NCBI GenBank assembly: GCA_900766975.1 | Contig: CAAFXO010000016.1 | Span: 1 to 64,000, forward strand | Direction: 5' to 3' | Length of the DNA: 64,000 nucleotides | Source: Bacteroidales bacterium | GTDB taxonomy: Bacteria; Bacteroidota; Bacteroidia; Bacteroidales; Muribaculaceae | In this document: positions 8,220-17,116 of the stretch, piece after piece | Numbering within the stretch: position 1 is the first letter of the stretch | Layout of the letters: each line of letters opens with the position of its first letter | The notes under the pieces: generated by a model | Database searches by the model: none | Seen by the model: only the letters and a program-made list of their open reading frames with translations | What the model was told of the DNA's origin: nothing | Translations under genes and position numbers: made by a program

Positions 8220-11200
8220 ATGAAAAAAGATAAGAAGCTTGTATTTGCCACCAACAACATGCATAAACTGGAAGAGGCAAAGCGGATCATCTCAGACGAG
8301 TTTGAGATATTGTCACTTTCGGAAATCGGCTGTCACGACGAGATACCGGAGACGGCAGACACGCTTGAGGGTAATGCCCTGATCAAGGCACGCTGGGTCC
8401 GCGAGCGCTATGGCTATGACTGTTTTGCAGACGACACGGGGCTGATGGTCGATGCATTGGATGGAGCTCCGGGCGTGTATAGTGCGCGCTATGCGGGAGA
8501 TCCCTGCACTCCGGCAGAGAATGTGGCAAAGATGCTTCGCGAGATGGAGGGGAAAGAGGATCGCGCGGCACACTTCTCGACGGCGATAGCGCTATCCTTG
8601 GGAGGAGAAGAGCATATCTTCGAAGGGAGAGTGGAGGGGAGCATAGCCACCGAGCCCCATGGCGATGGCGGTTTCGGCTACGATCCGATCTTCATAGCCG
8701 GGGAGAGCGGCAAATGCTTTGCCGAGATGAGCGGAGAGGAGAAAGATGCCATCTCCCATCGAGGCAGAGCGATGCGCAAACTGCGCGACTATCTGGCCGG
8801 CATACTCACCCTGCTCATCATCTGCGTGGTCGGCATGACAGCTCGCGCCGACGACTCACAGTGGCGACTACATGCCTCCTACGATGGCTATATGCATCGC
8901 ATAGTCGACACCCCATCGTTCGTCTACTTCCTCGGCACGCGCCAAGAATACAACCCCTCGATCGTCAATGCCTCCACCTTCTACGGAATCCTCTTCCGCT
9001 ATGACAAGGAGGATGGAGCCATCGAATACCTCAACAGTTCCAACATCCTATCCGGAAGCAACGCCATCTGCATCAGCTACAACTATGACAAGAACTATTT
9101 GGTAGTGGCACACGAAGATGGCAACATCGACATCATCGACAAAGAAGACAACGTCACCACCATCACCGGGCTAAGGGTAGCCGACTCATCGCTCAACAAG
9201 GGAGTGAACGACATAACCTTCGACGAGACAGGGCGTTACGTCTATCTTGCCACCAACTTCGGCTATGTCGTGATAGATGCCGCTATCGGCGAGGTATCCA
9301 CCTCGCGAGTGTTCAACCGCAAGATCAACAGTGTGATGCCCTATCGCGACAAGATCTGGGTAGCCGCCGACGACGGACTCTATTGCGGTGAGCCCAAAGA
9401 ATTTGACTTTGAGAAATATCAGCAGATCTCGTCGGAGAGCGGAGTCGAATCGCTCAATATCACTAACAATTGGCTCTACTTCCTGTATGGAGCACGCGGC
9501 AACAAGACCCCGGGTAGAGTCGACGACAGCGCCGGCACATACACCTACAAGCCGATATACGACCCGGGAGTGGTCTACCTCTCGAGGAGTCGAAGCGGCA
9601 TGATGTTGGTGTATAACTGGCAGATCGTCAGCATCGACGAGACCGGCAAGTTACAGGCGACGACACTACCCAAAGACTACTACTTCTCCAACATAGGGAG
9701 CATCGACGGCAAGACCCTTTGGGTCTCTACACAGCGCGAAGGTATCTGCTCGCTGCGATTGCCTGAGCAGGGGGGAGAATGGACCATGCTGACACAGCAA
9801 TTTTTCCCCAACGCCTCGACGGCATTCCACTGCTCATATATGGAATATAGTCCGACCTACGGCATGCTGGTGCGCAACCATGGCTTCGAATATATCTTTT
9901 CATCGCGCATGATTCTGACCAACGACCTGATCTCCGGCTATAAAGATATGACCTGGACACCCCTATCTACGACCTATCGCACCGACATGCAGGGGCTACT
10001 TATCGACAGTCCCTTCGGCATCTCGATCGACCCTAACAATGGAGACCATGTCTACTGCGGATCGGAGCGGTCGGGCTTATTGCGACTTGACCTGAAAGAT
10101 CCGACCAAATCCATCCACATGTCGATGCCCTCGGATATGCTGGGAGGCAATGGCAAAGAGGGATTTGCCGTGATTGTGCCGGACAATCCTGATGGCACTT
10201 GGAAAGAGCAGTGTGTATTTGCCGCCCCATCGTTTGACAACTCGGGCAATCTCTGGACCGCCTTTGTCAATCCGGAGCCGGGAGTCGAAGTGAGTAGTTA
10301 CACCGAACTCTGGATGTGGTCGGCAGCCGACAGGGCATCGAGCACCACAGCGAGCAACGTGCATGGCTGGAAACAATTCAAATTTGACAATCTTCTGACC
10401 GGGAACACCCCCAAGGTCAAGGCGCTCCATGGCTCGAAGAATAAGAACATCGTGATGCATTGCGGCAACACGACCACCACTCCGATCCTGATCTGGGATC
10501 ATAACGGCACAATCGACAATCGCTCGGACGACCGCACGGCTCAGATGAAAAACCTCTACGACCAGGATGGCAACAAATTGGACTTCTACTATGTAATCGA
10601 CTGGTATGAAGATGTCAACACCGGGTTGGTGTGGGTCAGTTATGGCGACGGACTCTTCACCTTCGATCCGCAAACGATCTTTGAGGATCCGACCTCCGTA
10701 CGCCGCATTAAGGTGCCACGCAACGACGGCACGGGACTTGCCGACTACCTGCTGTCGGGAGTCACGGTCAACAGCATAGCCACCGACGCCTCGGGGCGTA
10801 AATGGTTTGGCACCAACGGTGCCGGTCTTGTCTGCACCTCATCCGACGGGCGTGAGATTATCTCCACCTTCACCCCTGACAACTCGCCATTGCCGGGCAG
10901 TTCGGTATTTGCCGTATGCTACAATCCGGAGTCCGGTTCGCTGATGATATCTACCGACAAGGGTCTCTGCGAATACTTCATCCCGGGAGGGGGCAGCGGC
11001 GACAGCGACAGCGGTCTGAAATGCTATCCCAATCCGGTGAGACCCGACTACTTCGGCTATGTCACCATCGAAGGACTCAGCGACCAAGCCATGGTGAAAA
11101 TCGTGGACATAGGTGGCAACCTGATCAAAGAATGTGGCCAGGCTGTCAATGGCGTGGCTCGATGGGATGTCACCAATATGTTCTGCAAGCGAGTACCCTC

Positions 11201-11282
11201 CGGAGTCTATACCGTAATAGCCTCCAACGGGCCTCAAGAAGACAGCTACAACAAGACCGCCAAGATCGTAGTCGTGAACTAA
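8220..11282 (+). CDS. RdgB/HAM1 nucleotide pyrophosphatase fused in frame to a secreted T9SS propeller protein
   Basis: One continuous 1020-residue frame contains two unrelated proteins. Residues 1-194 are a full-length RdgB (XTP/dITP diphosphatase, which removes non-canonical purine nucleotides). ATNN (10-13), ETADTLEGNA (44-53), FADDTG (69-74), GDGGFGYDPIF (148-158) and SHRG (179-182) are intact. There is no stop. Residues 185-210 form a typical signal peptide, MRKLRDYLAG plus a hydrophobic core and TARA. Then follow about 720 residues of propeller-like repeats of the kind seen in periplasmic or secreted sensors, and a C-terminal type IX sorting domain beginning near the CYPNPV motif. An internal ATG at 8772 would yield the secreted part alone (836 aa). 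It could be a true fusion, a dual-start gene or a sequencing error. Confidence 0.85.
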   Translation: MKKDKKLVFATNNMHKLEEAKRIISDEFEILSLSEIGCHDEIPETADTLEGNALIKARWVRERYGYDCFADDTGLMVDALDGAPGVYSARYAGDPCTPAENVAKMLREMEGKEDRAAHFSTAIALSLGGEEHIFEGRVEGSIATEPHGDGGFGYDPIFIAGESGKCFAEMSGEEKDAISHRGRAMRKLRDYLAGILTLLIICVVGMTARADDSQWRLHASYDGYMHRIVDTPSFVYFLGTRQEYNPSIVNASTFYGILFRYDKEDGAIEYLNSSNILSGSNAICISYNYDKNYLVVAHEDGNIDIIDKEDNVTTITGLRVADSSLNKGVNDITFDETGRYVYLATNFGYVVIDAAIGEVSTSRVFNRKINSVMPYRDKIWVAADDGLYCGEPKEFDFEKYQQISSESGVESLNITNNWLYFLYGARGNKTPGRVDDSAGTYTYKPIYDPGVVYLSRSRSGMMLVYNWQIVSIDETGKLQATTLPKDYYFSNIGSIDGKTLWVSTQREGICSLRLPEQGGEWTMLTQQFFPNASTAFHCSYMEYSPTYGMLVRNHGFEYIFSSRMILTNDLISGYKDMTWTPLSTTYRTDMQGLLIDSPFGISIDPNNGDHVYCGSERSGLLRLDLKDPTKSIHMSMPSDMLGGNGKEGFAVIVPDNPDGTWKEQCVFAAPSFDNSGNLWTAFVNPEPGVEVSSYTELWMWSAADRASSTTASNVHGWKQFKFDNLLTGNTPKVKALHGSKNKNIVMHCGNTTTTPILIWDHNGTIDNRSDDRTAQMKNLYDQDGNKLDFYYVIDWYEDVNTGLVWVSYGDGLFTFDPQTIFEDPTSVRRIKVPRNDGTGLADYLLSGVTVNSIATDASGRKWFGTNGAGLVCTSSDGREIISTFTPDNSPLPGSSVFAVCYNPESGSLMISTDKGLCEYFIPGGGSGDSDSGLKCYPNPVRPDYFGYVTIEGLSDQAMVKIVDIGGNLIKECGQAVNGVARWDVTNMFCKRVPSGVYTVIASNGPQEDSYNKTAKIVVVN
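8772..11282 (+). CDS. Alternative internal product: secreted propeller protein with T9SS C-terminal domain
   Basis: Nested in the same frame as the rdgB fusion. The ATG at 8772 opens a canonical signal peptide (positive MRKLRDYLAG, hydrophobic ILTLLIICVVGM, cleavage after TARA). The mature part resembles the sensor-propeller proteins of Bacteroidetes (repeated motifs such as GRYVYLATNFGYVV, GRKWFGTNGAGLV) and ends with a Por-type sorting domain (CYPNPV, then VKIVDIGGNLI and VPSGVYTVIAS). Export would go through Sec and then type IX secretion. Which start is used in vivo cannot be told from sequence. Confidence 0.6.
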   Translation: MRKLRDYLAGILTLLIICVVGMTARADDSQWRLHASYDGYMHRIVDTPSFVYFLGTRQEYNPSIVNASTFYGILFRYDKEDGAIEYLNSSNILSGSNAICISYNYDKNYLVVAHEDGNIDIIDKEDNVTTITGLRVADSSLNKGVNDITFDETGRYVYLATNFGYVVIDAAIGEVSTSRVFNRKINSVMPYRDKIWVAADDGLYCGEPKEFDFEKYQQISSESGVESLNITNNWLYFLYGARGNKTPGRVDDSAGTYTYKPIYDPGVVYLSRSRSGMMLVYNWQIVSIDETGKLQATTLPKDYYFSNIGSIDGKTLWVSTQREGICSLRLPEQGGEWTMLTQQFFPNASTAFHCSYMEYSPTYGMLVRNHGFEYIFSSRMILTNDLISGYKDMTWTPLSTTYRTDMQGLLIDSPFGISIDPNNGDHVYCGSERSGLLRLDLKDPTKSIHMSMPSDMLGGNGKEGFAVIVPDNPDGTWKEQCVFAAPSFDNSGNLWTAFVNPEPGVEVSSYTELWMWSAADRASSTTASNVHGWKQFKFDNLLTGNTPKVKALHGSKNKNIVMHCGNTTTTPILIWDHNGTIDNRSDDRTAQMKNLYDQDGNKLDFYYVIDWYEDVNTGLVWVSYGDGLFTFDPQTIFEDPTSVRRIKVPRNDGTGLADYLLSGVTVNSIATDASGRKWFGTNGAGLVCTSSDGREIISTFTPDNSPLPGSSVFAVCYNPESGSLMISTDKGLCEYFIPGGGSGDSDSGLKCYPNPVRPDYFGYVTIEGLSDQAMVKIVDIGGNLIKECGQAVNGVARWDVTNMFCKRVPSGVYTVIASNGPQEDSYNKTAKIVVVN

Positions 11283-11351
11283 GAAAACGGCGATAATAGG
11301 CGAAATGTCAAAAAAAATTGCTAAATTTACGCGTCAATAAACAGCAAAAAT

Positions 11352-12800
11352 ATGATACGAAACAACGCAACCGACCGCAGGGCAAGAAGGAACACCCCGC
11401 AAATACTGCTAACAATCGGGCTTGTAATGCTCTATGCCGCCACCTCCATGGGGCTGAATATCGAGCTCACTCCCGGGACACTGAGCGAGCAATGGCCCAA
11501 GCTTAAGAATTGCACCGACGAGATGGTAGTACTCACCGGGAGTGCAAACGTCACCGACCTGGCACTCCTCAAGGAGATGAGTCGCAATGTCAAGACACTC
11601 GATATGTCGGGGCTGGAGATCGTATCATACAGCTATAGCGATGGCAACTACTTAGGGCTCACCGACTTTGCCGCTGATGAGATGCCCCCCTATATGCTGA
11701 TGGGATCGAGCATCACCAAGGTTATATTTCCACAAGATATCAAGGTCATCGGCCAAGGTGCATTTGCCGACTCCGAGCTCACCGAGGTAGAGATTCCCGC
11801 CACAGTCAGCAAGATTGCAGCCGGGGCCTTCAGTCGCTGCCGGTCATTGCAGAGAGTTGTGATTTCGGCAGATGCCACACTGGGCAAAGGCATCTTCAAA
11901 GAGTGCGAATCACTGACCGTGGTAGAGTTCAACTATAGCATCACGAGCATCCCGGAGAGCATGTTCGAGGGGTGTAGCAAATACTCGGCAGTCATTCCCT
12001 CGAGCGTCACGGCAGTGGGAGCCAAAGCTTATCGAGGCACAGCGGCAGAAGATCTCAACCTCATCTCGGTGGAGAATATCGGCAAATTTGCATTTGCCGA
12101 TATGACATCACTGAGCGGCGTGACATTGAGTCAGACCCAATATATCACGATGGATATGGGAGTCTTCTTCAACGACCCTCAACTACTACAATTGCCGACC
12201 TTTAGCGGTGACATACCTGCGCTGATGGTAGCCAACAGTCAGAAAGCGGGAGACTTGATGATCAATCAGCCGATGATCGGCGAAGCGGCATACGCCGACA
12301 GTCCCAATGTGACCACACTGACCCTGGGCTCCAACGTCAACAGCATCGGTGCCAACGCATTCAGAAATCTGACATCCCTCACCCTGGTCGATGTGGTAAG
12401 AAAGATCGACACTCCACCGACAGTCGATGCCACCTCCTTCTCCGGACTTGAGAATGAAGAGGGGAAATATAATATCAAGCTCAATGTAACCAAAGAGACC
12501 GAAGCGATCTGGAAGGCCCACCCGGTGTGGGGACTCTTTGAGGTGGGCACCTACGATACCGGCATTAAGGATACACTCCTCGGCGAGGTGAAGATCAATG
12601 CCCGGAGAGCAGGCGACAGCGTGATTATCACATCGAGCGAAGAAGTCGAAAACATCGAGATCTTCGGGCTCAACGGCACAACTCTATATCAGGGTCGCAA
12701 TGCCGGAAAAGATGTACTCATCGAAGGTATCGACACGACCGAACCGGTGGTGGTAAGGATCATCTCCGGCGGCGTCGTGAAAGTGCTGAAACTCAGATAA
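11352..12800 (+). CDS. Secreted BspA-like leucine-rich repeat protein with T9SS-type C-terminus
   Basis: 482 residues. An N-terminal export signal (hydrophobic stretch about 18-34) is followed by LRR_5 repeats of the BspA/Treponema type from about residue 60 to 400, with recurring phrases such as IGQGAFADSELTEVEIP, IAAGAFSRC and IGANAFRNLTSLTLVDV. The last 70 residues look like a type IX sorting domain (IEIFGLNGTTLYQG, VVVRIISGGVVKVLKLR). Such proteins are surface adhesins or scaffold proteins in Bacteroidetes; the ligand here is unknown. It sits between the rdgB fusion and a glycosyltransferase. A near-consensus -7 element (TAAATTTA, 11322-11329) lies just upstream. Confidence 0.82.
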   Translation: MIRNNATDRRARRNTPQILLTIGLVMLYAATSMGLNIELTPGTLSEQWPKLKNCTDEMVVLTGSANVTDLALLKEMSRNVKTLDMSGLEIVSYSYSDGNYLGLTDFAADEMPPYMLMGSSITKVIFPQDIKVIGQGAFADSELTEVEIPATVSKIAAGAFSRCRSLQRVVISADATLGKGIFKECESLTVVEFNYSITSIPESMFEGCSKYSAVIPSSVTAVGAKAYRGTAAEDLNLISVENIGKFAFADMTSLSGVTLSQTQYITMDMGVFFNDPQLLQLPTFSGDIPALMVANSQKAGDLMINQPMIGEAAYADSPNVTTLTLGSNVNSIGANAFRNLTSLTLVDVVRKIDTPPTVDATSFSGLENEEGKYNIKLNVTKETEAIWKAHPVWGLFEVGTYDTGIKDTLLGEVKINARRAGDSVIITSSEEVENIEIFGLNGTTLYQGRNAGKDVLIEGIDTTEPVVVRIISGGVVKVLKLR

Positions 12801-12815
12801 TCGAGGTCATATACT

Positions 12816-13742
12816 ATGAGAAGGGTAGTCACACTGATGTCGACCTACAACGGCGAGAAATATCTCGACGAGCAGATCCGGAGCATCATGGATCAGCAGG
12901 GAGTCGACGTAAAGCTACTGGTCAGAGACGATGGTTCGAGCGATGGCACACTTACCCACTTGGCAAGATGGAGGGAAGAAGAGCCTGATCGGATCGAAGT
13001 AATCGAAGATAAGAACATAGGATTTGCAGCCTCATTCAGTCGACTCATCAAAGAGGGACTCAGCCGCTATCCGGATGCCGAGATATTCGCTTTTGCCGAC
13101 CAAGATGACGTGTGGCTTAGCGACAAATTGGAGCGAGGAGTCAAAGCAATCGAAGGGAAAGAGGCGGAATATTCCGGGCGCCCGATAGCCTACGCCTCGA
13201 ACACGATGCTGGTAGACTCCGAACTGAAAGAGATCGGGCTGCGATGGCAATGTGGCGACATCGATATAACACGGAGTCGCGGGCTGGTGGAGAACTTTGC
13301 CACCGGATGCACCATGCTCTTCAATCGGGTGGCAGCCGAGATCTACGATCGCACCTACCGCACCGGGCTGAAAGTCCACGACTTCCGTATGTATCAGATA
13401 GCGCTCTTCGCCGGATGCTTCATTTGGGACAAAGAATCGAGGATCCTCTATCGGCAACATAGTGGCAACCAGATAGGGAGTCAACCCTTCTGGGGGAGGA
13501 TGAAGACACGGCTATTGAAACAGAGATATAAAGAGCACACCCTTGAGAAGCAGAACCGCGCCTTTTTGAGGGATTGTGGCAACGAACTCGACCCGGAGAG
13601 CATAGCTCTGATAGAGAGATTTTGCGAATATCGCAAGAATCTGAAAACACGACTTCAGTTGCTCACCAATCGCGAGATCAGGTATAGTCGACGAGAATCG
13701 GACTTCTTCTATCGGCTTAAAGTGCTGATGGGCACAGTATAG
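12816..13742 (+). CDS. Glycosyltransferase family 2, rhamnosyltransferase-like
   Basis: A 308-residue cytoplasmic GT-A enzyme that would transfer a nucleotide-activated sugar to a glycan. The N-terminal domain shows LMSTYNGEKYLDEQI, the DDGSSDGT motif (about 39-46) and FADQDDVW (about 88-95), which includes the metal-binding acidic pair. A later ENFATGCTMLF segment fits the acceptor side of this subfamily. It starts 15 bases after the LRR gene and ends with stop codon TAG running into a strong terminator hairpin, so it closes the transcription unit. The sugar cannot be predicted. Confidence 0.88.
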   Translation: MRRVVTLMSTYNGEKYLDEQIRSIMDQQGVDVKLLVRDDGSSDGTLTHLARWREEEPDRIEVIEDKNIGFAASFSRLIKEGLSRYPDAEIFAFADQDDVWLSDKLERGVKAIEGKEAEYSGRPIAYASNTMLVDSELKEIGLRWQCGDIDITRSRGLVENFATGCTMLFNRVAAEIYDRTYRTGLKVHDFRMYQIALFAGCFIWDKESRILYRQHSGNQIGSQPFWGRMKTRLLKQRYKEHTLEKQNRAFLRDCGNELDPESIALIERFCEYRKNLKTRLQLLTNREIRYSRRESDFFYRLKVLMGTV

Positions 13743-13744
13743 AG

Positions 13745-13778
13745 AACGCGCTCGCTGAGCGCGTTTGTTATTTTTATC
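13745..13778 (+). terminator. Terminator after the GT2 gene
   Basis: A 9-bp perfect stem (AACGCGCTC 13745-13753 with GAGCGCGTT 13757-13765, loop GCT) followed by a T-rich tail TGTTATTTTTAT. It begins three bases after the TAG stop codon and lies 8 bases before the end of the convergent GH3 gene. Confidence 0.85.
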
Positions 13779-13785
13779 AATAAAG

Positions 13786-15306
13786 TTATAAGAGATTCAG
13801 GATAGCATCGGCGATGGTGCGGTTATTGCAGAGTCGCGGCACTTTACGCTGGCCACCCAATTTGCCGGAGCCGACCGAAGCGAGCCAGCGGCAGAACGTT
13901 CCGGCAGGGAGGGAGACCACTTGCGGAGGATCCAGGAAGATGGTGTGAGCTCTCTTGGCATCATAATCGGAATTAACCCTGCGGAGCTCCTCATCGAGAA
14001 TACGGGTAAAAGACTCGATGCTATCGGGGGCAACATTCCACTCGATGAGCCACTGGTGGAAGCCGCGATCATGCTGAGTGGCATAGACCGGAGCGGCAGT
14101 ATAATTGGAGATAGAGGCATTGCAACGAAGGCAAGCGGCAGCTATCGCCTGCTCGGCATTATTCTCCATCAGCTCCTCGCCGAAAGCATTGATGAAAGTC
14201 TTGGTGCGCCCTGCCACAACTATCTTGACCGGAGCTATGGAAACGACTCTCACCGTGTCGCCGAGATGATACCGCCACAAGCCATTGCTCGAAGAGATCA
14301 GCAACTCATAGACATGATCTTTCTTCACCTTCCACATAGGCACGGGGGTGGCATCAGGGTCGGCAATATCGATAAACTCATAGAAAATATCATTATCGAT
14401 GATAAGGAGCATCGAGGGGTCATTCAGATTATTCTGTATAGCGAAGAATCCCTCCGAGGCATTATAAGTATCGACAAAATGCATCTTCCGGGGGTCGGTG
14501 ATCGAACGATATATCTCGCGATAAGGTTCGAAAGAGATGCCACCATGGAAGAAAACTTCAAGATTGGGCCAGACATCGGAGATCTTATCGACGCCTCTGA
14601 GCGCCATCACCTCCTTGATGACAGAAAGGAACCAAGATGGTACACCCGAGATATTTGATATATCGGCGTAAGCAGAGGCTTGGACCAAGGCGGGGAGTTT
14701 ATCTTGCCAATTAGGGAGGAGCGCCGTCTTCTTATCGGGGAGACGGAAGAGATTGGCGAGAGGATTGATGCGGTTGATGAGCGTAGCGCTGAGGTCGCCG
14801 ATATGAATATTGGGGTCGGCGATGTTTAGTTGGTTGGCGAAAGAACCGCCGAGCACGAACGACTTGGCGGAGAATATGCGCGACTTGGGATTAGCCCGGA
14901 GGTAATGAGCCACGCAATCGGCGGCACCGGGATAATGACAGCGATAGAGGCTGTCATGAGTGATAGGGATAAACTTGGATCTGCCGCCCGAAGTGCCGGA
15001 AGACTGGGCGAAATCGCGGCAGACGCCCGGCCACAAGACATCGGGGGCACCCTGAATCATCCTCAACACATCATCGCGGATATCCTCATATAGACAGGTA
15101 GGGACTCTGTCGGCGAAGCGATCATAAGGGTCGGAGAGGGCACACAACTCATCGAGCCCATATCTGCGGCCTAACTCGGTCGGAGAGACACGCTTCAACA
15201 GGCTTTTCAACTGAGCGATCTGAATAGACTTGCCATCAGAGACCCAGCTATCCACACGACATGCCCTCCGTCGGAAGAAAGGGGCAGCTAAAGGTGTGAA
15301 ATTCAT
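13786..15306 (-). CDS. GH3 auxin-responsive family protein, putative acyl-acid amido synthetase
   Basis: 506 residues of the GH3 family, adenylate-forming enzymes that in plants join jasmonate or auxin to amino acids; bacterial members are common in Bacteroidales but their substrates are unknown. The adenylation motif AQSSGTSGGRSKFIPIT (about 99-115) and the later YNASEGFFAIQ segment are clear, and a GLWRYHLGDTVR hinge-like motif is present. The start at 15306 (MNFTPLAAPFFRRRA) is preferred over a longer hydrophobic extension. The gene stands alone on the minus strand between two glycosyltransferase groups; a -7 element lies at 15349-15356. Confidence 0.88.
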   Translation of the reverse strand: MNFTPLAAPFFRRRACRVDSWVSDGKSIQIAQLKSLLKRVSPTELGRRYGLDELCALSDPYDRFADRVPTCLYEDIRDDVLRMIQGAPDVLWPGVCRDFAQSSGTSGGRSKFIPITHDSLYRCHYPGAADCVAHYLRANPKSRIFSAKSFVLGGSFANQLNIADPNIHIGDLSATLINRINPLANLFRLPDKKTALLPNWQDKLPALVQASAYADISNISGVPSWFLSVIKEVMALRGVDKISDVWPNLEVFFHGGISFEPYREIYRSITDPRKMHFVDTYNASEGFFAIQNNLNDPSMLLIIDNDIFYEFIDIADPDATPVPMWKVKKDHVYELLISSSNGLWRYHLGDTVRVVSIAPVKIVVAGRTKTFINAFGEELMENNAEQAIAAACLRCNASISNYTAAPVYATQHDRGFHQWLIEWNVAPDSIESFTRILDEELRRVNSDYDAKRAHTIFLDPPQVVSLPAGTFCRWLASVGSGKLGGQRKVPRLCNNRTIADAILNLL

Positions 15307-15348
15307 ACTCGACAAGTTAAAAAAATGCGTAAGATAGAGAAAGTCTAT

Positions 15349-15356
15349 CAAAGATA
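15349..15356 (-). promoter_or_regulatory. Promoter -7 element for the GH3 gene
   Basis: Reads TATCTTTG on the minus strand, about 43 bases before the chosen start codon. No clear -33 TTTG is seen at 19-21 bases. Confidence 0.5.
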
Positions 15357-15472
15357 AAACGCCCGAGAGGTGATAAAGTTGTATTACACAATACAAAAAA
15401 AGTCAAAAATAGAGTCAAAACGTCAAAAAAAAGGCATAAAAAGAGATAAAAGAGAATAGGATAGTTATAAAT

Positions 15473-15504
15473 TTTGCTATATTAGATAATAATTCTTAAC
15501 TTTG
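15473..15504 (+). promoter_or_regulatory. Consensus promoter for the second glycosyltransferase
   Basis: TTTG at 15473-15476, a 20-base spacer and TAACTTTG at 15497-15504 match the Bacteroidetes housekeeping promoter exactly. Transcription should start near 15511, giving a very short leader before the ATG at 15528. Confidence 0.85.
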
Positions 15505-15527
15505 CAGTCGGTAAAGCAAAACGACGA

Positions 15528-16253
15528 ATGATATCGGTATGTATAGCGACATACAACGGCGAGGCCTATATAGCCGAGCAAGTTGACTCGATCCTCTCAC
15601 AGCTGAGTGAAGAGGATGAGATAGTTATATCCGATGATCATTCGACCGACCGTACGTTGGAGATACTTCGAGGATATAACGATCCACGGATCCGGATCTT
15701 CCTCAACGAAAGAGACAATCGAGGACTTCAGCCGGTGCAGAAAGCGACCTACAACTTTGAGAATGCGTTACGCCACGCACAGGGAGACTACATTTTTCTG
15801 TCAGATCAGGATGATGCCTGGGTAAGCAACAAAGTCGAAGTGATGATACGCTATCTGCAAGGCTACGACTACGTACAGAGCAAATGCTTCTATACCGACA
15901 AGAACTTACAAGGGGATAACACATCATACGACACCACTCCGGCCCATATCAACAGATGGAAATCGCTCATCTCGATAGCGCCCTACAAGGGATGTTGCGC
16001 AGCGATAACGCGAAGGCTTCTCGACAAGGCACTCCCCTTCCCGGCGGGATTGCAATCACACGACCGCTGGCTTGGATACTTAGGGTCGTTTAGATATAAC
16101 TACATCATCATACCCGACAAATTGGTGTACTATCGTCGTCATCAGGGCAATGTATCGATGTATGGCAAGAGCAGCAATCCCCTCTCCTATCGCATCAAGA
16201 CCCGCCTGCACTATGTAAAATGCCTAATAGCGAGATGTCTTTTCAACCGATAG
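15528..16253 (+). CDS. Glycosyltransferase family 2
   Basis: A 241-residue GT-A glycosyltransferase. The start of the catalytic domain reads MISVCIATYNGEAYIAEQV, with SDDHSTDRT (about 35-43) and LSDQDDAW (about 91-98) as nucleotide-sugar and metal-binding motifs, and KGCCAAITRRLL later. It is short for the family but complete. It is driven by its own consensus promoter and followed by a strong terminator at 16308, so it appears to be a single-gene unit within the polysaccharide region. The sugar and acceptor are unknown. Confidence 0.88.
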   Translation: MISVCIATYNGEAYIAEQVDSILSQLSEEDEIVISDDHSTDRTLEILRGYNDPRIRIFLNERDNRGLQPVQKATYNFENALRHAQGDYIFLSDQDDAWVSNKVEVMIRYLQGYDYVQSKCFYTDKNLQGDNTSYDTTPAHINRWKSLISIAPYKGCCAAITRRLLDKALPFPAGLQSHDRWLGYLGSFRYNYIIIPDKLVYYRRHQGNVSMYGKSSNPLSYRIKTRLHYVKCLIARCLFNR

Positions 16254-16307
16254 AAAAGGGGATAAAAAAGCCGATAAAAGGGGATACAGCGAAAAAAAGA
16301 AAAAAAG

Positions 16308-16342
16308 TGATAATCAGAGGGTCTGATTATCATTCTTTTTTT
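16308..16342 (+). terminator. Terminator after the GT2 gene
   Basis: An 11-bp perfect AT-rich stem (16308-16318 with 16322-16332) with a GGG loop, followed by TTCTTTTTTTG. The T tract runs straight into the -7 element of the next transcription unit. Confidence 0.85.
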
Positions 16343-16343
16343 G

Positions 16344-16351
16344 TATATTTG
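16344..16351 (+). promoter_or_regulatory. Promoter -7 element for the sugar transferase
   Basis: TATATTTG followed by C, matching TAnnTTTG. The predicted start is near 16358, giving a leader of about 55 nt. The element overlaps the tail of the upstream terminator and has no clear -33 box. Confidence 0.55.
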
Positions 16352-16413
16352 CAGATGCAAAAGTTTCGATAGGAACGAAGCATTGTATTACATGAATACA
16401 GCGTCGGGAGAAG

Positions 16414-17112
16414 ATGCTGATTGCAATACATAAAACCCTAATGGATAGCAATATAGAACTAGAGAAATATAAGGTGTCGCCGATCGATGACGGCACGGAA
16501 ATAAAAAACGGGATGAACAAGGTAGAGCGCTTTATCAAGAGAGCGTTCGATTTCTTGTTTTCCGGCATCTTGATTATCATATTTTCGCCTCTCTACATAG
16601 CGTGTTATATAGCCGTAAGGCGAGAGGATAAAGGTCCGGCGATCTATCGTCAGGAGCGTATCGGCTATAAAGGCAAGAAGTTCTACATATTGAAATTCAG
16701 GTCGATGCGTATGGATGCGGAGAAAGATGGACCGCAGCTGTTCGATGCCACCACCGGCGAAGACAAGCGACTGACGAAGATCGGCAAATTCTTGCGAGCA
16801 CATCATCTTGACGAATTGCCCCAGCTGCTGAATGTCTTCAAGGGAGACATGTCATTCATCGGACCGCGTCCGGAGCGAGAATATTTCATAGAGAAAATCA
16901 TGGAGGCAGACAGTCGCTATCGCTACCTCTATCAGATACGCCCGGGAGTGACCTCGTTTGCGACACTCTATAACGGATATACTGACACACTTGAAAAGAT
17001 GTTGACACGCCTCTACTACGACCTCTACTACCTACAACATGGGTCATTAGCGCAAGATATGTCGATACTATGGCGCACATTCCGAGGGATCGTAGGGGGC
17101 AAGAAATTTTAA
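16414..17112 (+). CDS. Undecaprenyl-phosphate sugar-1-phosphate transferase (bacterial sugar transferase family)
   Basis: A 232-residue monotopic phosphoglycosyl transferase that would load the first sugar phosphate onto undecaprenyl phosphate at the inner face of the cytoplasmic membrane. After a short N-terminal tail there is one re-entrant hydrophobic segment (about 43-66, FLFSGILIIIFSPLYIACYI), then the family motifs: GPAIYRQERIGYKGKKF, KFRSMRMDAE, HHLDELPQLLNV with the catalytic Asp-Glu, and SFIGPRPEREYF. Starts at 16414, 16441 and 16513 are all possible. It is 4 bases upstream of a membrane glycosyltransferase. The genome region also encodes a WecA-type initiating enzyme, so two priming routes are present. 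Confidence 0.88.
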   Translation: MLIAIHKTLMDSNIELEKYKVSPIDDGTEIKNGMNKVERFIKRAFDFLFSGILIIIFSPLYIACYIAVRREDKGPAIYRQERIGYKGKKFYILKFRSMRMDAEKDGPQLFDATTGEDKRLTKIGKFLRAHHLDELPQLLNVFKGDMSFIGPRPEREYFIEKIMEADSRYRYLYQIRPGVTSFATLYNGYTDTLEKMLTRLYYDLYYLQHGSLAQDMSILWRTFRGIVGGKKF

Positions 17113-17116
17113 TAAG

